A stretch of DNA of 7,744 nucleotides from an uncultured Christensenellaceae bacterium (GTDB lineage Bacteria; Bacillota; Clostridia; Christensenellales; CAG-138): assembly GCA_902475645.1 (NCBI GenBank), contig CABSAH010000083.1, positions 1-7,744 of the forward strand. Reading direction: 5' to 3'. The notes beneath the pieces are model-generated. The model was not told the DNA's origin. It saw only the letters and a list, made by a program, of their open reading frames with translations, and searched no databases. Shown here one piece after another: positions 1 through 6,638 of this stretch. The position numbers were made by a program, and so were the translations under genes. The first letter of the stretch is position 1; each line of letters begins with the position of its first letter.

Positions 1-1296
1 AGGCTTGTATATGTATTTGCGCAGGATTTCACGGTTGTCGGCGGCTCGCTCGGCGAAATGCATGCCAAGAAGATATGCAAGGTGCTTGACCTTGCGCTTA
101 AAATGGGCGCGCCCGTCATAGGCCTTAACGACAGCGGCGGAGCAAGGATACCCGAGGCCGTTGACGCGCTTTCCGGCTACGGCAACATATTCTTCCGCAA
201 CACGGTCGCTTCCGGCGTGGTGCCGCAGATTTCTGCCATAATGGGTCCCTGCGCGGGCGGCGCGGTGTATTCCCCCGCACTTACGGACTTTATATTCATG
301 TCCGATAAGACCTCCTATATGTTCATAACCGGGCCGCAGGTCATAAAGACCGTTACCCGCGAGGAGGTTACAAGCGAAGCACTCGGCGGCGCAATGGTGC
401 ATAACCAGAAGTCCGGCGTGGCGCACTTTGTATATCCCGATGAGTATCAGACGCTTGAAGGAATAAGGCGCCTTGTAAGCTTCCTGCCCTCCTCCAACCG
501 CGAAAGCGCGCCCGTAAGGTATTCGGGCGACGATGTGAACAGGGTATGCGAAAACCTGAACGAGATAATGCCCGAAAGCAGCAACAAGGCTTACGAGATG
601 AAAACCGTTATACAGAGCGTTGTTGACGACGGCGACTTCTTTGAGGTGCAGCCCTACTATGCAAAGAACATGATAACCGGCTTTGGCCGCGTAGGCGGAA
701 AGAGCGTTGGTATACTTGCCAACGAGCCTACCGTTATGGCCGGCAGCTTGGATATAAACGCATCCGATAAGGCTGCAAGGTTCATATCCTTCTGCGACAG
801 CTTCAATATACCGCTCATCACCTTTGTTGACGTTCCCGGCTTCCTGCCCGGCGTGAATCAGGAATACGGCGGAATAATACGCCACGGCGCAAAGATGCTT
901 TATGCCTATTCCGAGGCCACCTGCCCCAAGATAACCGTGGTTACCCGCAAGGCCTACGGCGGAGCGTATCTTGCAATGTGCTCCAAGGATTTGGGCGCGG
1001 ACATGGTGTTTGCATGGCCCACGGCGGAAATAGCCGTTATGGGGCCGGACGGCGCGGCGAACATAGTTTACCGCAAGGAGATAGAGGCAAGCGAAAATCC
1101 GCAGGAAACGCGCAAGCAGATGATAGAGGAATACCGCAAAAACTTTGCCAATCCCTATCAGGCGGCGTCCCGCGGCTTTGTGGACGACGTTATAGAGCCC
1201 GCGCTCACCCGCGTGCATATAGCAAGCGCCCTTGCAATGCTTGAAAGCAAGAAGGAAACACGTCCCGAAAAGAAGCACGGCAACTTCCCCGTTTAA
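1..1296 (+). CDS. mmdA: Methylmalonyl-CoA carboxyltransferase / decarboxylase alpha subunit family (biotin-dependent carboxyltransferase), 5' end missing
   Basis: The reading frame is open from base 1, giving 431 visible residues. Family members are usually about 510-525 aa, so roughly 80 N-terminal residues lie left of the window; the ATG at 58 is internal. The protein is a crotonase-fold carboxyltransferase that moves CO2 between (S)-methylmalonyl-CoA and carboxybiotin. Seen in the sequence: the family opening [19 protein letters not shown] (visible residues 6-24), the N-half oxyanion-hole segment [12 protein letters not shown] (82-93), and the C-half segment [11 protein letters not shown] with its Gly pair at about 320-321. 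Both halves of the double-crotonase fold are therefore present and intact. By family knowledge this could be MmdA of a sodium-pumping methylmalonyl-CoA decarboxylase, the 12S subunit of transcarboxylase, or the beta subunit of propionyl-CoA carboxylase. Sequence alone does not separate these. The mutase genes directly downstream favour a propionate pathway role. Ile codons are almost all ATA (25 of 27). Confidence 0.9.
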   Translation, partial: RLVYVFAQDFTVVGGSLGEMHAKKICKVLDLALKMGAPVIGLNDSGGARIPEAVDALSGYGNIFFRNTVASGVVPQISAIMGPCAGGAVYSPALTDFIFMSDKTSYMFITGPQVIKTVTREEVTSEALGGAMVHNQKSGVAHFVYPDEYQTLEGIRRLVSFLPSSNRESAPVRYSGDDVNRVCENLNEIMPESSNKAYEMKTVIQSVVDDGDFFEVQPYYAKNMITGFGRVGGKSVGILANEPTVMAGSLDINASDKAARFISFCDSFNIPLITFVDVPGFLPGVNQEYGGIIRHGAKMLYAYSEATCPKITVVTRKAYGGAYLAMCSKDLGADMVFAWPTAEIAVMGPDGAANIVYRKEIEASENPQETRKQMIEEYRKNFANPYQAASRGFVDDVIEPALTRVHIASALAMLESKKETRPEKKHGNFPV

Positions 1297-1299
1297 GCC

Positions 1300-1306
1300 A
1301 AGGAGG
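1300..1306 (+). promoter_or_regulatory. Strong Shine-Dalgarno for mutA
   Basis: AAGGAGG lies between the mmdA stop (1294-1296) and the mutA ATG at 1318, with an 11-base spacer. It is a near-complete anti-16S match and fixes the mutA start. It also shows that mutA is translated by independent initiation, not only by read-through from mmdA. I see no promoter in this 21-base gap. Confidence 0.85.
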
Positions 1307-1317
1307 TTAATTATACA

Positions 1318-3213
1318 ATGGCAAACGAAGAAAACCTGTTCACCAGGCCGTCACTTGACGAATTCCCCGTGCCTTCATACGATGAATGGAAGGCTGCGGC
1401 GACAGAAACGCTCAAGGGTGCGGATTTTGACAAAAAACTGCTCACCAAAACGTATGAGGGCATAACGCTCAAGCCCATATATACCGATGCGGATTATTCC
1501 GCCAACCCCGAGCGTCCCGGCGAGGGCGACTATCTGCGCGGCACGAACCCCGCGGGCTACATGGATACCCCGTGGGCGATAGCGCAGGAGATAACAGCCG
1601 TTGAACCGGAGGAGGCCAATAAGCAGATACTGCACGAGCTTGAAAAGGGCGCCACCGCCGTTAACGTTAAGCTTTGCGGCGGCGTAAGGGTTGAAAACGA
1701 GGCGGACATGGCAAAGCTGTTTGAAGGAATTGTGCTGCCAGCAGCCTCCCTGCACGTTACGGCAGGCGGCTCCGCAATATGCAAGCTTAAGCTTGCCAAG
1801 GCCGCCGTTAAGGATTTTGATAAGGCCGAGGGCTGCTTCGGCGCAGACCCTATGGGCATGATTGCGCTGCGCGGCGGCATAGGCAAAACGCTTGATAAGG
1901 CATATGACGATATGGCCGAAGCCGTAAGGTTCGCCAAGGAGAATGCGCCCAAGCTGCGCACCGTTATAGCGGACGGCAATGTATACGCCAACGGCGGCGC
2001 AACAGCCGTGCAGGAAGCGGCATACGTTATAGCCACCGCAAGCGATTATATAGCCGCAATGACAGAGCGCGGCATAAGCGCGGACGATGCGGCCAGGAGC
2101 ATCCGCCTTTCCGTTTCGCTCGGCTCCAACTTCTTTATGGAAATAGCAAAGCTTAGGGCTATGCGCGTTGTGTTTGCGCGTATGGCGCGCGCATACGGCG
2201 CGGGGGACGAGGCCGCAAAGGCGGATGTTTACGCCCGTACCTCCGCATTCACTAAAACCGTGCTTGACCCATATGTAAACATACTGCGCACCACAACCGA
2301 AGCCTTCTCCGGCGTTGTGGGCGGCATAAACGCCATGAGCGTATCCACGCTTGACGAGGCGATAGGCGACAGCGACGAAACGAGCAGGAGAATAGCCCGC
2401 AATTTGCAGCTTATGCTGCGCGAGGAATTCGACCTGCTGCATCCGGTTGACCCCGCGGGCGGAAGCTGGTACGTTGAAACCCTTACCGGAGAGCTGATAA
2501 AGGCCATATCCGATAAGTTCAAGGATATAGAGGCCAACGGCGGCATGTACGCCATGCTTGAAAAGGGCGAAATACAGGCCGAGATAAAGAAGGTGCTGAA
2601 CGAGCGGTTCAAGAAGCTCGCCACCCGTGCGGATAGGGCAGTTGGCACGAATATGTATGCCAACATGAGCGAAAAGCCGCTTGAAAGGGCGGCAAAGCCC
2701 GTGGGCAAGCCCTGCTGCGGCGAAATGGCAATGCACATTGAGCCCGTTGAGCAACACCGCTGGACGGAGCAGTTCGAGGCGCTGCGCAAGGCTACCGACG
2801 ATGCGGCGGAAAGGACAGGCAAGCGGCTAAGCGCGTTCCTTGTGAACATGGGGCCGATACCCCAGCATAAGGCCAGGGCGGACTTTTCACGCGGGTTCCT
2901 TGAGGTTGGCGGCATAAACGTTATAGGCAACGACGGCTTTGAATGTCCGGACTGCGCGGTTAAGGCGGCCGTTGAAAGCGGCGCGGACGTGGCCGTTATA
3001 TGCTCCACGGACGATACCTATCCGCAGCTTGTTCCCGCCATTGCAAAGGGCATAAAGGAAAAGGCGCCGGGCATGATTGTGATGCTTGCGGGCGCGCCTG
3101 CGGCGGAGTTCAAGCCAAGCTATGACGAGGCGGGCGTGGACGAATACATTCACGTTAAAGCAAACTGCCTTGAGATACTTAAAAAGATACAGTCCGAGAG
3201 GGGGATAGGCTGA
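1318..3213 (+). CDS. mutA: Methylmalonyl-CoA mutase small (beta, non-catalytic) subunit
   Basis: This 631-aa protein is the structural partner of MutB in the heterodimeric, Propionibacterium-type mutase that interconverts succinyl-CoA and (R)-methylmalonyl-CoA. It has an N-terminal arm (about 1-85, with [18 protein letters not shown] near the start), a degenerate TIM-barrel domain (about 86-440, with [14 protein letters not shown] at 374-387), a linker, and a C-terminal flavodoxin-like domain (about 500-631). The cobalamin-binding motif DxHxxG of the large subunit is replaced by [18 protein letters not shown] (510-527), so this chain should not bind B12, as is usual for MutA. It is shorter than MutB and lacks the MutB-type YHIQEAGA active-site stretch, which excludes the catalytic subunit. 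The start is fixed by the Shine-Dalgarno 11 bases upstream. It ends one base before mutB. One oddity is two cysteine pairs, CC at 466-467 and CPDC at 543-546, in the linker and the vestigial domain. Confidence 0.95.
   Translation: MANEENLFTRPSLDEFPVPSYDEWKAAATETLKGADFDKKLLTKTYEGITLKPIYTDADYSANPERPGEGDYLRGTNPAGYMDTPWAIAQEITAVEPEEANKQILHELEKGATAVNVKLCGGVRVENEADMAKLFEGIVLPAASLHVTAGGSAICKLKLAKAAVKDFDKAEGCFGADPMGMIALRGGIGKTLDKAYDDMAEAVRFAKENAPKLRTVIADGNVYANGGATAVQEAAYVIATASDYIAAMTERGISADDAARSIRLSVSLGSNFFMEIAKLRAMRVVFARMARAYGAGDEAAKADVYARTSAFTKTVLDPYVNILRTTTEAFSGVVGGINAMSVSTLDEAIGDSDETSRRIARNLQLMLREEFDLLHPVDPAGGSWYVETLTGELIKAISDKFKDIEANGGMYAMLEKGEIQAEIKKVLNERFKKLATRADRAVGTNMYANMSEKPLERAAKPVGKPCCGEMAMHIEPVEQHRWTEQFEALRKATDDAAERTGKRLSAFLVNMGPIPQHKARADFSRGFLEVGGINVIGNDGFECPDCAVKAAVESGADVAVICSTDDTYPQLVPAIAKGIKEKAPGMIVMLAGAPAAEFKPSYDEAGVDEYIHVKANCLEILKKIQSERGIG
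3198..3204 (+). promoter_or_regulatory. Probable Shine-Dalgarno for mutB, inside the mutA 3' end
   Basis: A purine-rich GAGGGGG lies 10 bases before the mutB ATG at 3215, within the last codons of mutA. It is a weaker match than the mutA site. With only one base between the mutA stop and the mutB start, translational coupling that helps keep the two subunits at equal levels is likely. The coupling is an inference. Confidence 0.5.
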
Positions 3214-3214
3214 T

Positions 3215-5413
3215 ATGAGCACAAGACCCGATTTTTCAAAAGTAGATTTCACCGCCCCGTGCCTTGAAAAGGAAAGCAGGGAGCAGTGGGCCGCGCGCGT
3301 TAAGGCCGAAACCGGAATGAGCGTTGAAGAGCTGGTAACGCATACAATGGAGCAGATAGACGTTCAGCCCAATTATACCCGTGCGGACATTAAGGACGCC
3401 GTGCATACGGGCTACACCGCCGGACTGCCGCCCTTCCTCCGCGGGCCGTACCCCACAATGTACGTCACCCGCCCGTGGACCGTGCGCCAATACGCCGGCT
3501 TCTCCACGGCGGAGGAATCCAATGCATTTTACAGGCGCAACCTTGCCGCCGGTCAGAAGGGCCTTTCGATAGCGTTTGACCTTGCCACGCACCGCGGCTA
3601 CGATTCAGACCACCCCAGGGTTGTTGGCGACGTTGGTAAGGCGGGCGTTGCCGTTGATTCAATATTGGATATGGAGATACTGTTCAAGGGCATACCGCTT
3701 GACCAGATGTCCGTTTCAATGACCATGAACGGCGCGGTGCTGCCCATAATGGCGTTCTATATTCTGGCTGCCGAGGAGCAGGGCGTTGATAAGGCCAAGC
3801 TTGCGGGAACCATACAGAACGATATACTCAAGGAGTTCATGGTGAGGAATACATATATCTATCCTCCCAAGACCTCCATGCGCATAATAGGCGATATATT
3901 CGCATATACCGCCAAATATATGCCCAAATTCAACTCCATATCCATTTCCGGCTACCATATTCAGGAGGCCGGCGCAACGGCGGATATAGAGCTTGGCTAC
4001 ACCCTTGCGGACGGCCTTGAATATATCCGCACGGGCATTGCCGCAGGGCTGAGCATAGATGCGTTTGCGCCGCGCTTGTCCTTCTTCTGGGGCATGGGCA
4101 AGAACTACTTTATGGAGGTTGCCAAAATGCGCGCGGGCCGCGTGCTTTGGGCCAAGATAATAAAGGAATTCGGGCCTAAGCTTGATAAGTCAATGGCGCT
4201 TAGGACGCATAGCCAAACCTCCGGCTGGAGCCTTACCGCGCAGGACCCGTTCAACAACGTCGGCCGTACCTGCATGGAGGCCATGGCTGCCGCGTTAGGC
4301 CATACGCAAAGCCTGCATACCAACGCCCTTGACGAAGCCATTGCCCTGCCCACGGACTTCTCCGCGCGCATAGCAAGAAATACCCAGCTTTATATTCAGG
4401 ATGAAACCCGCGTTTGCAAGGTTGTTGACCCGTGGGGCGGTTCGTACTACGTTGAGGCGCTGACGGACGAGCTTATAAAGCGCGCATGGGGACATATACA
4501 GGAGGTTGAAAAGCTGGGCGGCATGGCAAAGGCAATAGAAACCGGCCTGCCCAAGATGAGGATAGAGGAAGCCGCCGCGCGCCGCCAGGCCCGCATAGAC
4601 TCCGGCAGGGAAAAGATAGTCGGCCTCAACTATATGCAGCTTGAGCATGAGGACGCGATAGACATTCTGGAGGTGGACAACACCGCCGTGCGCGAAGCGC
4701 AGATAGCAAGGCTGAATAAGCTGCGCGCCAACCGCGACAATGCAAAGGTGCAGCAGTGCCTTGACGCAATCACCAAGGCCGTTGAAACGGGCGAGGGGAA
4801 TTTGCTTGAATTGGCCGTTGAAGCCGCCCGCGCGCGCGCAAGCTTGGGAGAGATATCTATGGCAGTTGAAAATGTATGCGGCCGCCATAAGGCCGTTATA
4901 CGCTCCATTTCCGGCGTATATTCCAAGGAATCCTCCGATACCGCCGAAATAGAGCGCGTAAGGAAGATGACCGACGAGTTTGAGAAGAACGAAGGCCGCC
5001 GCCCCCGCATAATGGTTGCCAAAATGGGACAGGACGGCCATGACCGCGGCGCAAAGGTGGTCGCTACGGCGTATGCCGATATGGGCTTTGACGTGGACGT
5101 AGGGCCGCTGTTCCAAACCCCCGCCGAAACCGCGCGCGACGCCGTGGATAACGACGTGCATATTGTGGGCATGAGCTCGCTCGCCGCCGGACACAAGACG
5201 CTGCTGCCGCAGCTTATGGAGGAGCTGAGGAAGCTGGGCCGCGACGATATAATGGTGATAGCGGGCGGCGTTATTCCGCCGCAGGATTACGATTTCCTGT
5301 ATAAGGCAGGCGCGGCATGCATATTCGGGCCGGGCACGCGCATACCCCAGGCCGCGGAGGAAATGCTGAATAAGCTTAACGAGCGCCTTGGCTACACCAA
5401 GAATAATGACTGA
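3215..5413 (+). CDS. mutB: Methylmalonyl-CoA mutase large (alpha, catalytic) subunit, adenosylcobalamin-dependent
   Basis: This 732-aa protein has the full family length. It catalyses the radical rearrangement of succinyl-CoA and (R)-methylmalonyl-CoA in the cytoplasm. The N-terminal part (about 1-560) is the substrate-binding TIM barrel: [16 protein letters not shown] (81-96) with the active-site Tyr at 83, [21 protein letters not shown] (starting 121), Arg211 in RNTYIYPP, and His248 in [10 protein letters not shown]. These match Tyr89, Arg207 and His244 of the Propionibacterium enzyme. The C-terminal cobalamin domain (about 596-732) keeps all signature motifs: K603, D607-G-H609-x-x-G612 (the base-off/His-on ligand motif), the SSL at 654-656, and GG at 684-685. 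The motif set and the preceding mutA gene identify mutase rather than isobutyryl-CoA or ethylmalonyl-CoA mutase, although substrate assignment within the family is by homology and context. The stop overlaps the meaB start. Nothing appears truncated or broken. Confidence 0.97.
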   Translation: MSTRPDFSKVDFTAPCLEKESREQWAARVKAETGMSVEELVTHTMEQIDVQPNYTRADIKDAVHTGYTAGLPPFLRGPYPTMYVTRPWTVRQYAGFSTAEESNAFYRRNLAAGQKGLSIAFDLATHRGYDSDHPRVVGDVGKAGVAVDSILDMEILFKGIPLDQMSVSMTMNGAVLPIMAFYILAAEEQGVDKAKLAGTIQNDILKEFMVRNTYIYPPKTSMRIIGDIFAYTAKYMPKFNSISISGYHIQEAGATADIELGYTLADGLEYIRTGIAAGLSIDAFAPRLSFFWGMGKNYFMEVAKMRAGRVLWAKIIKEFGPKLDKSMALRTHSQTSGWSLTAQDPFNNVGRTCMEAMAAALGHTQSLHTNALDEAIALPTDFSARIARNTQLYIQDETRVCKVVDPWGGSYYVEALTDELIKRAWGHIQEVEKLGGMAKAIETGLPKMRIEEAAARRQARIDSGREKIVGLNYMQLEHEDAIDILEVDNTAVREAQIARLNKLRANRDNAKVQQCLDAITKAVETGEGNLLELAVEAARARASLGEISMAVENVCGRHKAVIRSISGVYSKESSDTAEIERVRKMTDEFEKNEGRRPRIMVAKMGQDGHDRGAKVVATAYADMGFDVDVGPLFQTPAETARDAVDNDVHIVGMSSLAAGHKTLLPQLMEELRKLGRDDIMVIAGGVIPPQDYDFLYKAGAACIFGPGTRIPQAAEEMLNKLNERLGYTKNND
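5406..5413 (+). promoter_or_regulatory. mutB/meaB start-stop overlap (ATGACTGA)
   Basis: The meaB ATG (5406-5408) lies inside the last codons of mutB, whose TGA is at 5411-5413. No strong Shine-Dalgarno is visible just upstream, so re-initiation by ribosomes finishing mutB is the likely way meaB is translated. Coupling is inferred from layout only. Confidence 0.6.
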
Positions 5414-6527
5414 GAACAGGGAAAACTATAAGCCCGAATGGACGCCGGAGGGCGCGGGGAGCGAATTTGCTTCAAGCGTTATGCCGGGAATAGAGGGCAG
5501 CGGAGCGCAGGAAGCTGCGCCCCGCGCCTTCGTGCGCAAAAAGCTGGATGTGGAGGATTATGTTCAGGGCGTGCTGAACGGCGACCGCCGCATTTTGGCG
5601 CAGGCCATAACCATTGTGGAAAGCAATTCCGAAAAGCATTTTGCAATGGGGCAGGAAATAATCCGCCGCATTTTGCCGCATACGGGCAACAGCGTGCGCG
5701 TTGGCATAACGGGCGTACCGGGCGCGGGCAAAAGCACGTTTATAGAATGCTTCGGCAATATGCTTTGCGATAAGGGTAGGCGGGTAGCCGTGCTTGCGGT
5801 TGACCCCACAAGCAGCATTTCCCGCGGCAGCATACTGGGCGACAAAACGCGCATGGAGCGCCTTTCGCGGCGGAGCGAGGCATTCATCCGTCCGTCGCCT
5901 TCGGGCGGAACATTGGGCGGCGTAACGCGCAAAAGCCGCGAAACAATGCTCCTTTGCGAGGCTGCCGGGTTCGATACCATTCTTGTTGAAACCGTGGGCG
6001 TTGGGCAGAACGAAACATCCGTGCGCGCAATGGTGGACTTTTTCCTTGTTATAACCATTGCAGGCGCGGGAGACGACCTTCAAGGCATAAAGAAGGGCGT
6101 TATAGAAACGGCTGACGCAATTCTTGTAAACAAGGCCGATGGGGACAATAAGACCCGCGCGCAGGCGGCAAGGGCCGAATATGAGCAGGTGCTGAGATAT
6201 CTTCGCCCTGCAACCGAGGGCTGGACCACGGGCGCATACACATGCTCCGCCATCACGGGCGAGGGCGTTGAGGGCATATGGAACGTTATACTCGGCTTTA
6301 TGAAGCAGACGCGGCGCACGGGCGTGCTTGAATACCGCCGCGGAACGCAGACAATGGAATGGGTCAAGAGCATGACGGATGATTATATCCGCACAATGAT
6401 TTATTCCAACCCGCGCGTGCAGAAATGCATGGACGAGCTGAGCGTGCACGTTATGAGCGGGGATATGCCGCCTACACTTGCCGCAAAGGAATTGATAGAC
6501 ACGATAGAAGCAACGCTTAAAGCCTAA
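5406..6527 (+). CDS. meaB: MeaB/ArgK-type G3E GTPase, methylmalonyl-CoA mutase chaperone
   Basis: This P-loop GTPase gates cobalamin loading onto, and protects or reactivates, methylmalonyl-CoA mutase; it is the bacterial counterpart of human MMAA. From the ATG at 5406 it is 373 aa. Motifs: [13 protein letters not shown] (99-111, Walker A), [20 protein letters not shown] (131-150), [11 protein letters not shown] (193-203, the G3/Walker B region with catalytic Glu), DDLQGIKKG (223-231), NKAD (242-245, guanine specificity) and a C-terminal helical dimerisation arm (about 300-373). The ATG start makes an 8-base overlap with the mutB stop (ATGACTGA), fitting translational coupling. An in-frame TTG at 5388 would add six residues but has no better ribosome-binding site. 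The first 50 or so residues before [13 protein letters not shown] are Gly/Glu/Ala-rich, poorly conserved in appearance and probably flexible. Ile codons are more mixed than in mmdA (about 13 ATA, 8 ATT, 4 ATC), which may reflect lower expression. Older names argK and 'LAO/AO transport ATPase' refer to this same family. Confidence 0.95.
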   Translation: MTENRENYKPEWTPEGAGSEFASSVMPGIEGSGAQEAAPRAFVRKKLDVEDYVQGVLNGDRRILAQAITIVESNSEKHFAMGQEIIRRILPHTGNSVRVGITGVPGAGKSTFIECFGNMLCDKGRRVAVLAVDPTSSISRGSILGDKTRMERLSRRSEAFIRPSPSGGTLGGVTRKSRETMLLCEAAGFDTILVETVGVGQNETSVRAMVDFFLVITIAGAGDDLQGIKKGVIETADAILVNKADGDNKTRAQAARAEYEQVLRYLRPATEGWTTGAYTCSAITGEGVEGIWNVILGFMKQTRRTGVLEYRRGTQTMEWVKSMTDDYIRTMIYSNPRVQKCMDELSVHVMSGDMPPTLAAKELIDTIEATLKA

Positions 6528-6619
6528 AATGCATAATTAAACATAAAAAGGGACAGTCGTGAGGGGCTCTGCTGGTAAGACAGCAAAATTCAAATTTCTT
6601 GGAACAGGCATGACCGAGA
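6528..6619. other. Non-coding junction between the host operon and the mobile element
   Basis: This 92-base gap separates two convergent genes. The first 22 bases or so are AT-rich, then comes a G-rich segment (about 6549-6566), then two small dyads and the left arm of a large hairpin. No RNA gene, promoter pair or ORF with a credible product is visible. The change from host-like to element-like codon use happens across this gap, so the element end (attL or attR) is expected here or within the last codons of the recombinase gene. The exact crossover cannot be placed from one end alone. Confidence 0.5.
6570..6597. repeat. Two small adjacent inverted repeats
   Basis: TGCTG (6570-6574) pairs with CAGCA (6581-6585) across a 6-base loop. 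It is followed at once by AAATT (6586-6590) and AATTT (6593-6597) with a 2-base centre. Stems of five pairs are weak and could occur by chance. Their placement right next to the larger hairpin is the only reason to list them; they could be part of a recombinase binding site. Confidence 0.3.
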
Positions 6620-6638
6620 TCATGCCTGTTCCGCTTTT
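6601..6638 (+). terminator. Perfect 13-bp hairpin with short T-tract, possible terminator for the mut operon
   Basis: GGAACAGGCATGA (6601-6613) and TCATGCCTGTTCC (6620-6632) form a perfect 13-bp stem with a 6-base loop (CCGAGA). On the + strand it is followed by GCTTTT, a weak T-tract, so it could end transcription coming from meaB. On the - strand the sequence after the stem is A-rich rather than T-rich, so it is a poor terminator for the recombinase. The right arm holds the last three codons and the TGA of the recombinase gene. It could instead be part of an attachment site. Confidence 0.5.

Noticed and set aside
1375..2757. 460-codon open frame on the - strand opposite mutA
   Set aside because: It is exactly antisense to a clear mutase subunit and shows no recognisable domain. 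Long antisense frames are expected where codon choice is so biased (ATA, GGC, GCC), so it is a shadow.
4295..5194. 299-codon antisense frame opposite mutB
   Set aside because: Cys/His/Tyr-rich low-information product, no ribosome site seen, and the + strand is a full-length conserved enzyme.
5388..5405. TTG at 5388 as the meaB start
   Set aside because: It adds only six residues, deepens the overlap with mutB to 26 bases and has no better ribosome-binding site than the ATG at 5406.
5472..6449. 325-codon antisense frame opposite meaB
   Set aside because: Same reasoning: the + strand frame has all GTPase motifs, while the antisense product has no family resemblance.
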